A program made the translations under genes and the position numbers. Below, piece by piece: positions 6,602 to 14,479 of a stretch of 21,363 bases of DNA. The notes under the pieces are model-generated. The model was given only the letters and a program-made list of their open reading frames with translations. It was not told the DNA's origin and did not search any database. Origin of the DNA: Bacteroidales bacterium (GTDB taxonomy: Bacteria > Bacteroidota > Bacteroidia > Bacteroidales > VadinHA17); contig DOTV01000202.1 of the NCBI GenBank assembly GCA_003520925.1, positions 9,128 to 30,490 on the forward strand, in the 5' to 3' direction. Position 1 is the first letter of the stretch. Each line of letters opens with the position of its first letter.

Positions 6602-7297
6602 GTGGATAAAAAAGTAAGTGTATGCATCTGCGAGAAATGTGATTTCAGGGAGGTTGTGTTTTCTACACTAGATGATGCAAGTATTCAGGAATTATGCAAT
6701 CACAAACAGGAACGCTCATACAATAAGGGTGAAATAATTAACCACGAGGGGGAGAAAATTACCGATTTCAAGTATTTAAGGTCCGGCCTGGTCAAACTTT
6801 TCAGACGGGCTCCCAATGGTGATGAACAGGTAATTACCATAACACGTCCGTTTGAATTCGTCAGCAACATGAGCATCTTTTCTGATGAGAAATACAAGTA
6901 TTCGGTTTCAGCGCTTGAAGATTCAGTCGTCTGCACTGTTGAGCTTGAATATATCAAAAAGCTTTTCCTTAAAAACGGAGGGTTTGCCAGCAATCTGCTG
7001 ACCAAGATCTCGACAATAAATGATAAGATCATCGGCCAGACGCTTGACATCCGGCAGAAAAATCTGGCTGGCCGCGTGGCTTTTGTTTTGCTCTATTTTA
7101 CACAGGATATATATAAATCAAGGGTTTTTGATATTCCTGTTTCCCGGAAAGAGATCGCCGATTATATCGGAATGAGCACCGCAAATGTAATCAGAACCCT
7201 TTCGGATTTCAAGCGCGACGGAATTATCAAAGTGTTTGGAAAAACAATGGAAATAGTTAATATTGAGAAACTTGAGATAATTTCAAAAAGAGGATAA
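6602..7297 (+). CDS. Crp/Fnr-family transcription regulator with FNR-like cysteines
   Basis: Cytoplasmic DNA-binding regulator of 231 residues. Residues ~25-135 form the cyclic-nucleotide-binding-like beta-roll (KGEIINHEG, FKYLRSGLVKLFR, then a FEFVSNMSIF segment). A long dimer helix spans ~137-160, and a winged helix of the HTH_Crp type occupies ~165-225, with recognition helix MSTANVIRTLSDFKRDGII. Cysteines occur at 8, 10, 13, 32 and 111. C10-x2-C13 plus C111, in SVVCTVE (aligning by eye with the region of FNR Cys122), suggest a possible iron-sulfur cluster. In the recognition helix Ala194 stands where FNR has Glu209, so target sequences probably differ from TTGAT-N4-ATCAA. The start is GTG at 6602; the frame closes at a TAA 24 bases upstream with no ATG between. 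The targets and the signal are unknown. Confidence 0.85.
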   Translation: MDKKVSVCICEKCDFREVVFSTLDDASIQELCNHKQERSYNKGEIINHEGEKITDFKYLRSGLVKLFRRAPNGDEQVITITRPFEFVSNMSIFSDEKYKYSVSALEDSVVCTVELEYIKKLFLKNGGFASNLLTKISTINDKIIGQTLDIRQKNLAGRVAFVLLYFTQDIYKSRVFDIPVSRKEIADYIGMSTANVIRTLSDFKRDGIIKVFGKTMEIVNIEKLEIISKRG

Positions 7298-7360
7298 CCC
7301 CCCATCCCCCCAAAGGGGGCTGTTAACTTGATTTCGAACCCCCCTCCGGGGGACAGGGGG
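7298..7360. repeat. GC-rich nested palindromic intergenic element
   Basis: Directly after the Crp/Fnr stop codon lies a block made of C and G runs: C6 (7298-7303), C6 (7306-7311), AAA, G5 (7315-7319), an 18-20-base middle, C6 (7339-7344), CC, G5 (7348-7352), ACA, G5 (7356-7360). The runs can pair as two short hairpins or as one long hairpin in which the outer C-AT-C arm meets the outer G-ACA-G arm. A 10-bp palindrome TATTTAAATA (7361-7370) follows, just before the M14 start. Base use is quite unlike the flanking A/T-rich gaps. It could end transcription of the regulator gene, or be a copy of a dispersed palindromic repeat. Confidence 0.7.
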
Positions 7361-7373
7361 TATTTAAATACTT

Positions 7374-9296
7374 ATGAAAAACTACCCCATTCTAATTGGC
7401 TTTCTTCTGATTTCCACTTTACTTTCTGCCCAGAGAGGCGGGGCCGGTCCCTCTGCCCCCAGTGAAAAAAAGACAGAACAATACACACTTTCAGGATTCC
7501 GGCATGGAGTAAGCTTTTTTCCAAAGGTGAAGTTAAGCGGAGTACAGTATGAACCAAATGACACACTCGGGTTTGACAGGTACCATTCACTGGATGTTAT
7601 TTACTCATGGCTGGAGAAGTGGGAAAAAGACTATCCTGACCTTGTCGATCTTTATGAGATCGGGAAAAGTTATGAAAGCCGGCCCATTCTGCAGATGACC
7701 TTAACTAACAGGAAAACAGGAAAGGACACTGACAAGCCGGCAGCTTTTTTTGAGGGAGGAAGGCATAGCGGGGAGGTCACTGGCTCGGAATCGGTGATGT
7801 GGATGGCTCAGTATCTTCTTTTGCAGTACGGAAAGGATCCTGAAGTCACCCACCTTCTCGATACAAAAACAATCTATTTAAAACCGGTAAATAATCCCGA
7901 CGGACATAATCTTTACCTGAACACCGCCCAAAGCAACAGAAGCACAGTCAGGCCTGAAGATAATGATGGCGACGGACTTCTTGACGAGGATGCTCCCGAG
8001 GATATTGACAATGACGGAATGATCCTTACAATGAGATGGAAGGATGAAAAGAAAGGGAACCTGATCCCTGATCCCAAAGACTCCACAGGGAGGATAATGA
8101 AACGGGTACCTGCGGGGAAAGGGATTTACCTTTCCTCCTCAGAGGGAATCGATAATGACGGGGATGGCCGCATAAATGAAGACGGTATCGGAGGACTTGA
8201 CCTGCACAGAAATTATCCCGAGAACTGGCGGCCTGAAACAGAACTGACCGGCCGGGGATATACTCAGGGAGGATCGGGAGAATTCCCTTTAAGCGAGACC
8301 GAAACAAGAGCCGTTGTTGATTTCCTGCTTTGTCACCCGAATATTTCGGTTGTTAATTCTATGGATACAAGTGTACCGATGCATTTAAGACCGCCATCCA
8401 CGTCTCCCTCGGAGGAAAGAATGTATCCCGAAGACCTTGCATGGTATAAGATTTTTGATGATATCGGAAGAAAACTTACCGGATACAAAAAAGCCGGCGA
8501 TGTATTTAACGATTATGGGGACGGAAGCCCTCTCTTTGGCCATGGACCAGATTTCGGATATTGGTATTATGGAGCAATCTGGTATGGCGACGAAATATGG
8601 AACGGAGCCCGGTTCAAAGATTACAATAATGACGGTGACACTAACCAGATAGACATGCTTATTTGGGATGATGAAGAGAATGGCGGTTCCGGATTCACTG
8701 AATGGAAGCCAGCCAGACATCCTGTTTACGGTGACATTGAAATCGGTGGCTTCAACCCTAAATTCTTCTCCCAGAATCCCCCTGCAAAACATCTTGAACC
8801 ATGGATAAAAAATGAAGCCATGTTCAATATCGAAATGGCAATGCACCTGCCTGAAGTTGACTGGACAAAGATCGAAACAAAGAGGATCAAAGCCTATAGG
8901 ACGGATTCTGCCGACTACCAGATTAAGATCGGTATCATCAACCGGGGAAAACTGCCAACAGCCCTTAAACAGGCACACCTGGTAAAGATAGTCAGGGAAG
9001 ACAGAATTGAGCTTGAATTCGATACAACAGGATGGGTAAAGGGGAAGGCCGCTTTTAAGGTAATTGAAGAAAAGAAAAAAACTTCCGGACGATCCGGCAG
9101 GGGTATGTTTGACGAAATGGAAAGATCATCTCCCGTTGTCACAGCTTCGAAAAATATTCAATTTACCCAGGGAGGGTCGGTCACTGAGGCACTCTTTACA
9201 ATAAGACTTTACAACCGGCAGGAACTTAAGGGTAAGGCAAGCATGTTTTCGACCAGGGGAGGTGTTCTGAAGAACAAGGAATTTGTCATTAAATAA
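7374..9296 (+). CDS. Secreted M14-family (zinc carboxypeptidase-like) protein with altered active site
   Basis: An exported 640-residue M14 metallopeptidase-like protein. The signal peptide is residues 1-20 (MKNYPILIGFLLISTLLSAQ). The M14 domain spans about 68-410. The first zinc motif is intact (GGRHSGE: His131, Glu134), as are NNPDG at 173-177 and a likely catalytic Glu407 in GDEIWN. Two usual residues are changed. The DxNRN motif reads DLHRN (276-280), and the third zinc ligand, normally His in a (Y/F)HTSGG motif, is Asp331 in MDTSVP (codon GAT at 8364). EF-hand-like calcium loops (DxDxDG type) occur at 197-205, 212-215, 260-270 and 418-425. The last ~130 residues look like a beta-rich C-terminal domain. 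tldD follows 22 bases downstream. Activity may be changed or lost. An overlapping ATG for tldD at 9283 is judged spurious. Confidence 0.85.
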   Translation: MKNYPILIGFLLISTLLSAQRGGAGPSAPSEKKTEQYTLSGFRHGVSFFPKVKLSGVQYEPNDTLGFDRYHSLDVIYSWLEKWEKDYPDLVDLYEIGKSYESRPILQMTLTNRKTGKDTDKPAAFFEGGRHSGEVTGSESVMWMAQYLLLQYGKDPEVTHLLDTKTIYLKPVNNPDGHNLYLNTAQSNRSTVRPEDNDGDGLLDEDAPEDIDNDGMILTMRWKDEKKGNLIPDPKDSTGRIMKRVPAGKGIYLSSSEGIDNDGDGRINEDGIGGLDLHRNYPENWRPETELTGRGYTQGGSGEFPLSETETRAVVDFLLCHPNISVVNSMDTSVPMHLRPPSTSPSEERMYPEDLAWYKIFDDIGRKLTGYKKAGDVFNDYGDGSPLFGHGPDFGYWYYGAIWYGDEIWNGARFKDYNNDGDTNQIDMLIWDDEENGGSGFTEWKPARHPVYGDIEIGGFNPKFFSQNPPAKHLEPWIKNEAMFNIEMAMHLPEVDWTKIETKRIKAYRTDSADYQIKIGIINRGKLPTALKQAHLVKIVREDRIELEFDTTGWVKGKAAFKVIEEKKKTSGRSGRGMFDEMERSSPVVTASKNIQFTQGGSVTEALFTIRLYNRQELKGKASMFSTRGGVLKNKEFVIK

Positions 9297-9318
9297 ATAT
9301 TCAACAGGGATAACAATA

Positions 9319-10851
9319 ATGGAAAAGGAAAACAACAGAGTCAGGGATATTCCACGAAGGAAATTCCTTGAAATGAGCTTTAAGGGCGGGATTCTCATTG
9401 CTACAACTCCGGCCCTTTTAACACAGCTGGTATCGTGTAGTAAAGGGGTTAAGGCATCTTCATCACTGGATATTGATCCTGCTATTCTTTCTAAGGCCAT
9501 TGCGAAAGCTCTGGAGAAGGGAGGTGATTTTGCGGATGTGTATCTTGAAAACAGGATCTCCCGTCAGATTATCATGGAGGAGTCCAAATTCAGGAGCGGC
9601 CTTTATGGGATCAGCCAGGGTGCAGGAGTCAGAGTAATATCGGGTAATAAAACCGGGTATGCCTATACTGATGAAATAACCGAAGAAAAACTTTTACGGG
9701 CTGCTGAAGTAGCTTCATATGTGGCAACTTCCGGAAACAAGGTTACTCCTGCGGGGATTTCTGTTTCCAGCCGGCCTTCATTTGTGACTGTACAGCAGCC
9801 TCTCGGGGAGATAGCCGATGAGAAAAGAATTGAGATTATAAGGAGGGCTGATCAGGCTGCAAAGGATTATGATACGAGAATAAAAATGACTAAAATTGAT
9901 TACAATGATGAGGTACGAAGCAGGGTGATTCTCAACAGTGAAGGTGTTTACCTCAAAGATGAACTGCCACTTCTGTTCTTTATAGTACAGGCCATGAGCG
10001 ATGACGGAAAGGCCAGACACATGTCGCGAGAAAGACTAAGCCGGCACTCGGGTTTTGAGATATTTGAGCAGGTTACCCCCGAAACAGTTGCTAAAAATGC
10101 TGCCAGGGAGGCCATTGCAATGCTGGCTGCCGGTGATGCCCCTGCAGGGATAATGGATGTTGTAATGCAGAACGGGTGGGGAGGTGTGCTGGTCCATGAA
10201 GCTGTTGGTCATCCTCTCGAAGCTGACAATATAGCTAAGGGTATCGGCGCTTTCACAGGAAAAATGGGACAGAAAGTTGCCGCCGATTGCTTTACGATGA
10301 TTGATGACGGAACTATACCCAATGCGCGCGGTACAATAAACTTTGATGATGAAGGTACTGTGGCGCAGAGGAATGTTCTTATTGAAAAAGGAGTGCTTAA
10401 GGGATTCATGACAGACGTTCTCAGCGCTAAACAGCTTTCGATGGCACGAACCGGAAACGGAAGACGTGAGTCTTTCAGATATATACCTATACCGAGAATG
10501 ACAAACACATTTATTGATACCGGAAAGGATACTCCGGAAGATATTCTTGCTTCAACAAAAAAAGGGATATATGTTCAGAGCCTGAGCGGGGGAAGCGTTA
10601 ACCCTGTCACCGGGGTGTTTAATTTTACATGCCGTGAAGCATACCTTATTGAAAACGGTAAAAAAACATCCCCGATTAAGGGAGCAACTTTGATCGGTTC
10701 ATGCATGGATGTAATTTCAAATATTGATGCCGTTGGCAATGACCTTGATTTCGGTCCAGGCATCTGCGGGAAAGGCCAGGCGGCAGAAGTAACCGCTGGA
10801 ATGCCCACAGTAAGGATTAGAGGAATAAATGTAGGAGGGAGCAAAGCTTAA
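9319..10851 (+). CDS. tldD: TldD-family metalloprotease with Tat lipoprotein signal
   Basis: Catalytic subunit of the TldD/TldE-type protease, known in E. coli for maturing microcin B17 and degrading CcdA. Numbering from the ATG at 9319 (510 residues): zinc motif HEAVGH with His293, Glu294 and His298, and the third ligand Cys438 in FTCREAYLIENG, as in the family. The N-terminus is unusual. Twin arginines at 13-14 in RRKFLEMS precede a hydrophobic stretch and a lipobox-like LVSC with Cys40, a Tat-type lipoprotein signal. E. coli TldD is cytoplasmic and has none. This start was chosen because an earlier in-frame ATG at 9283 overlaps the M14 gene, and its extra 12 residues are unneeded. tldE follows after 14 bases, and the M14 gene is upstream in the same run. 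The substrate is unknown. Confidence 0.9.
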   Translation: MEKENNRVRDIPRRKFLEMSFKGGILIATTPALLTQLVSCSKGVKASSSLDIDPAILSKAIAKALEKGGDFADVYLENRISRQIIMEESKFRSGLYGISQGAGVRVISGNKTGYAYTDEITEEKLLRAAEVASYVATSGNKVTPAGISVSSRPSFVTVQQPLGEIADEKRIEIIRRADQAAKDYDTRIKMTKIDYNDEVRSRVILNSEGVYLKDELPLLFFIVQAMSDDGKARHMSRERLSRHSGFEIFEQVTPETVAKNAAREAIAMLAAGDAPAGIMDVVMQNGWGGVLVHEAVGHPLEADNIAKGIGAFTGKMGQKVAADCFTMIDDGTIPNARGTINFDDEGTVAQRNVLIEKGVLKGFMTDVLSAKQLSMARTGNGRRESFRYIPIPRMTNTFIDTGKDTPEDILASTKKGIYVQSLSGGSVNPVTGVFNFTCREAYLIENGKKTSPIKGATLIGSCMDVISNIDAVGNDLDFGPGICGKGQAAEVTAGMPTVRIRGINVGGSKA

Positions 10852-10865
10852 ATATTTCAAAAGAG

Positions 10866-12206
10866 ATGAATATGAATTATATGGAATTGACAGAAAAACT
10901 TGTAAAAAAATGTATCAGCCTGGGTGCGGATGCAGCGGAAGTTTATCTGGAAACAGGAAGGAACCTGTCGGTACAGGTGTTGAATTCAGAGATTGAAACG
11001 ATTGAAGAAGCCTCTTCACAGGGAGTTGGATTCAGGGTTTTTACCGGAGGAAGAATGGGTTTCAGTCATTGCAATGATTTCAGCGATCTGTCGCTTGAAG
11101 ATACAATTTCAAGGGCAATCGGTTTTGCAAAATTATCAACTCCTGATGAAAACAATGTCCTGACTGACAATAAAGGGATCACCCGGGTGGCCGACCTTTA
11201 CGATCCCGGAATCAGCAGCGAGCCGATGGACAAAAAGATAAAAATGGCACTTGAGCTGGAAAGGCTTGCAATGAAGAGTCCTGGAATTTCTAAAAGCTCC
11301 GGAGCAGGATACAGTGAAGGAGAATCGGAAATCTTTATTAGTAATTCAAACGGGATACTGAAGAGTTACAAATCAACAGGATGCTCTCTTGGAGTTTCGG
11401 TAGTGGCCGAAAAGGGAGATCAGAAAAACACCGGAGATGAATATTGCTCAAGAGTTTTTTTCTCGGATCTCCTTCCCCTTGAAAAAATAGCCTCTTCTGC
11501 TTCAGCCAGGGCAATTGAATTAATCGATCCTGTAATGATAAGCACACAGAAAGCTGCGGTTATTTTTGATCCCGATGTAGTACGTTCTCTGTTCGGCGGA
11601 ATAATCTCAGCCCTTGACGGGCAGAGAATTCTGCAGGGAGCAAGCTTCCTGAAGGATTTTATGAACAAGCAGTGTGCTTCCCCACTGGTAACGATTGTTG
11701 ATGACGGTACAATATCAAGAAGTCTTGGAAGTGCACCTTTTGATGGAGAAGGAGTGCCCACAAGAAAAATCATCCTGATCGAGAACGGAGTAATTAAAAG
11801 CTTCATTTACAATTCAAACGCTGCAAAACGTGCAGGTACGGTAAGCACAGGAAGCGCTTCACGTGGTGGTTTTAGCAGCCTTCCCGGAATAGGGACCCAT
11901 AAGGTATATCTTCAGCCCGGCAAATATACCCCTGACGAGATAATTAAAAATACGGAAAAAGGTCTTCTGCTGAAGGAGGTTACCGGATATGGAGTGGATC
12001 CAGTAACAGGCAATTTCAGCGGCGGGGCAAGCGGCCTCTGGATAGTTGACGGGAAGATAACCCATCCGGTAAAAGGTGTTACTATTGCAGGAAAGGCCCC
12101 CGATATTCTCAATTCAATCGATATGACAGGAAATGATATTGACATGAATAGAAGCTTTTCAGCTCCCACTGTGAGGGTTGCCGGGATGCAGATAGGCGGG
12201 AAATAA
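10866..12206 (+). CDS. tldE: TldE/PmbA-family partner of TldD
   Basis: Non-catalytic-type subunit of the TldD/TldE complex, 446 residues. It shares the family fold: an N-terminal domain opening MELTEKLVKKCISLGADAAEVYLE, a substrate-groove region VTIVDDGTISRSLGSAPFDGEG at 275-296, and a C-terminal Gly-rich part (TGNFSGGASGLWIVDGK near 381-397; FSAPTVRVAGMQIGG at the end). The HExxxH motif of TldD is absent; FDPDVVRSLFGG (234-245) occupies the equivalent helix. It has neither signal peptide nor Tat motif, in contrast to its neighbour TldD. ATG codons at 10866, 10872 and 10881 are all possible starts. It is 14 bases after tldD, so co-transcription is very likely. A 57-base gap separates it from the phosphofructokinase gene. 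Confidence 0.9.
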   Translation: MNMNYMELTEKLVKKCISLGADAAEVYLETGRNLSVQVLNSEIETIEEASSQGVGFRVFTGGRMGFSHCNDFSDLSLEDTISRAIGFAKLSTPDENNVLTDNKGITRVADLYDPGISSEPMDKKIKMALELERLAMKSPGISKSSGAGYSEGESEIFISNSNGILKSYKSTGCSLGVSVVAEKGDQKNTGDEYCSRVFFSDLLPLEKIASSASARAIELIDPVMISTQKAAVIFDPDVVRSLFGGIISALDGQRILQGASFLKDFMNKQCASPLVTIVDDGTISRSLGSAPFDGEGVPTRKIILIENGVIKSFIYNSNAAKRAGTVSTGSASRGGFSSLPGIGTHKVYLQPGKYTPDEIIKNTEKGLLLKEVTGYGVDPVTGNFSGGASGLWIVDGKITHPVKGVTIAGKAPDILNSIDMTGNDIDMNRSFSAPTVRVAGMQIGGK

Positions 12207-12263
12207 GTTTGTTTTTTGAATTCAGCAAAAAGATATATTTTAGAGGACTTAAAATTTTAAAAA

Positions 12264-13496
12264 ATGGTTTCAAATAAAAAGCAGAAGATCATGGCAGAAG
12301 TTAAAAGAACAAAAGGAGTAATTGCAATCCTTACCGGGGGAGGAGATGTACCGGGACTTAATCCTGCAATAAGAGCGGTGACAATAAGGGCAAACAGGGA
12401 AGGGTTTAAAGTAATTGGACTCCGCAGGGGCTGGGCCGGAATAACAGAATTGATTAGGGATAATAAAGCTGACAACAGTAACTGTTATCAAATCCTTACC
12501 GATGATGAGGTGAACAAAGCAGGACGTACCGGAGGCACATTTCTTCACACTTCGCGTACAAGACCAAGCCATATGACCAAATCGAATGTCCCCGAACATC
12601 TTCGCGATACATATAATGCGGAAATAAATGATCTGACTCCTGAAGTAATTAAAAATCTCGACTGGCTCGGTGTCGATTTCCTGATTCCTATCGGGGGAGA
12701 TGATACATTAAGCTATGGGGTACATCTTTACAAAAAGGGAGTCAAGGTTGTTGCGATTCCCAAAACAATGGATAATGATGTTCCTGGTACAGATTATTGC
12801 ATTGGCTTCAGCACTTGTGTCACCCGGACTATCCAGATGACCAACAGCCTGAGGACTTCAGCCGGATCGCATGAGCGGCTTCTGGTACTTGAAGTATTCG
12901 GTAGATATGCCGGATTCACCGCAATGCTGCCTACTATGGCAGGAGCTGCCAACCGGTGTGTGATTCCAGAATATGAGTTTGATATAGATCAGCTTACACA
13001 GCTGCTTGTCGAGGACAGAAACCATAACCCCAGCAAATACTCAATAGTTCTTATTTCAGAAGGAGCGATGTTCAAAGGCGGGCAGATGATTTTTGCCGGC
13101 CAGGAAAAGGATGCATACGGACATGCAAAGCTTGGCGGTATCGGTGACCTTGTTTCGGATCAGCTGAAAGAGCTGTCGGCCAAATACAATGGGGGTAAGA
13201 CAATAAACACTATTACCCAGAAACTTGGTTATATGGTACGTGGCGGCGACCCAGATGCCCTCGACTCAATAGTGCCGATGGCTTACGGAAACCTTGCGCT
13301 CGATTTAATTCTGAAGGGATTGCATGGCAGGATCGTGGTTCTGAAAAACGGCAGGTATGATAACGTTCCTATTGATGTGGTTACATCCTCTAAAAAGGTA
13401 GTGAAAGTATCCGAACATTATAATACTGAACGGCTCAGACCATATTATCACAGTTTCGAAATGAAGCCATTCCTTCTGATGGCTTCGGATAATTGA
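12264..13496 (+). CDS. pfkA: 6-phosphofructokinase, probably pyrophosphate-dependent type
   Basis: Cytoplasmic glycolytic enzyme making fructose 1,6-bisphosphate, 410 residues. PFK motifs: LTGGGDVPGLNPAIRAV at 23-39, IGGDDT at 143-148, PKTMDND at 166-172 with catalytic Asp170, and EVFGRYAGF at 210-218. In the family, Gly at the second Asp of GGD(G/D) and Gly in P(G/K)T mark ATP use. Asp147 and Lys167 here are the pair that marks pyrophosphate-dependent enzymes, so PPi is the likely phosphoryl donor and the reaction may be reversible. The N-terminus could begin at 12264 or at the ATG at 12291. A weak promoter-like pair, TTTG at 12215 and TATATTTT at 12234, lies upstream. rsgA starts 1 base after the stop codon, suggesting an operon. 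Confidence 0.9.
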   Translation: MVSNKKQKIMAEVKRTKGVIAILTGGGDVPGLNPAIRAVTIRANREGFKVIGLRRGWAGITELIRDNKADNSNCYQILTDDEVNKAGRTGGTFLHTSRTRPSHMTKSNVPEHLRDTYNAEINDLTPEVIKNLDWLGVDFLIPIGGDDTLSYGVHLYKKGVKVVAIPKTMDNDVPGTDYCIGFSTCVTRTIQMTNSLRTSAGSHERLLVLEVFGRYAGFTAMLPTMAGAANRCVIPEYEFDIDQLTQLLVEDRNHNPSKYSIVLISEGAMFKGGQMIFAGQEKDAYGHAKLGGIGDLVSDQLKELSAKYNGGKTINTITQKLGYMVRGGDPDALDSIVPMAYGNLALDLILKGLHGRIVVLKNGRYDNVPIDVVTSSKKVVKVSEHYNTERLRPYYHSFEMKPFLLMASDN

Positions 13497-13497
13497 T

Positions 13498-14424
13498 TTG
13501 GAAACCGGAATCGTCATCAAATCTGTCGGAAGCCGGTACAAAGTTCTCACCGGCAATGATAACATTATTGATTGTGTCCTGCGTGGCAGACTGAGAGAGA
13601 AAGAGGTACAGACCACAAACCCTGTTGCAGTAGGCGATAATGTAACAATTGATCCGGGAGACGATAATAATACCGGAATAATAACCGGTATTCTTAAAAG
13701 GAAGAATTATATTTTGCGCAAAGCCTCCAATCTGTCAAAACAATCACAGATAATTGCAGCTAATATCGATCAGCTTCTTTTAATAGCTACAATAATCCTT
13801 CCGGCAACTCCTGTTGAGTTCATCGACAGGTTCCTTGTTACAGCTGAAGCATACAGGATCCCTGCCAGGATCATCTTCAACAAAACCGATCTGTATGAGG
13901 AGGCTGAACTTGAAAGAATGGAGTACCTGATTTCTGTTTATTCACAGATAGGGTACATATGCCTCAGGTTATCGATAGAAGAGGGCACCGGGCTTGAAGA
14001 GGTAGCACTCATGATGAAAGACCGGGTAAGTCTGATTTCAGGTAATTCAGGGGTAGGTAAAACAACCCTTCTGAACATACTCAATCCCCGACTGAACCTC
14101 AAAACCGCTGAAATATCAGATTACCATAAACAGGGAAAGCATATTACAACTTTTCCGGAGATGCACTCTCTGCCATTCGGGGGTTTTGCCATTGATACTC
14201 CGGGCTTAAGGGGCTTTGGAGTTGTAGATATGGAAAGAAATGAGATATACCATTTTTTCCCCGAAATATTCAAAGTGTCAAAAGATTGCCGGTTCTATAA
14301 CTGCCTTCATCTCGATGAACCGGAATGCGCTGTCAGACAAGCCGTGGAACAGGGAGCAATCGACCCCCTGAGATACCGGAGTTATTTAAGTATTTTAAAT
14401 GACGAGAATACTAAATACAGATGA
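13498..14424 (+). CDS. rsgA: Ribosome small-subunit-dependent GTPase RsgA
   Basis: Late 30S assembly GTPase that releases RbfA and checks the decoding site. The 308-residue protein has the circularly permuted G-motif order of the family: G4 NKTD at 128-131, then G1 (P-loop) GNSGVGKTT at 182-190, GKHITT (G2) around 213-218, and G3 DTPG at 233-236. An N-terminal OB-fold (about 1-75) precedes, and a C-terminal zinc knuckle has Cys264, Cys269, His271 and Cys277. The start is TTG at 13498, only 1 base after the phosphofructokinase stop; the resulting METGIVIKSVGSRYKV fits the usual start of the OB-fold. Translational coupling with the upstream gene is likely. Confidence 0.94.
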   Translation: METGIVIKSVGSRYKVLTGNDNIIDCVLRGRLREKEVQTTNPVAVGDNVTIDPGDDNNTGIITGILKRKNYILRKASNLSKQSQIIAANIDQLLLIATIILPATPVEFIDRFLVTAEAYRIPARIIFNKTDLYEEAELERMEYLISVYSQIGYICLRLSIEEGTGLEEVALMMKDRVSLISGNSGVGKTTLLNILNPRLNLKTAEISDYHKQGKHITTFPEMHSLPFGGFAIDTPGLRGFGVVDMERNEIYHFFPEIFKVSKDCRFYNCLHLDEPECAVRQAVEQGAIDPLRYRSYLSILNDENTKYR

Positions 14425-14479
14425 AATGGAGTTAATTAGCATGAGCTAGTTTACTTAGTCTGACAACAACTTTTATAAT

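Noticed and set aside
7298..7370. CRISPR or mobile-element end made by the C/G runs.
   Set aside because: There are no regularly spaced repeats, no transposase and no target duplication; a palindromic intergenic element explains it better.
8026..8978. Long minus-strand open frames inside the M14 gene.
   Set aside because: Low-complexity or implausible protein sequence opposite a strong coding region; they are shadows of the real gene.
9283..9318. Earlier in-frame ATG for tldD overlapping the end of the M14 gene.
   Set aside because: It adds 12 residues before a normal Tat n-region and overlaps the upstream stop; the ATG at 9319 gives a better signal peptide and spacing.
14425..14479. Promoter for the hybrid kinase in the gap after rsgA.
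   Set aside because: No TAnnTTTG element or spaced TTTG pair is present; the TTTTATAAT next to the start is not convincing in this phylum.
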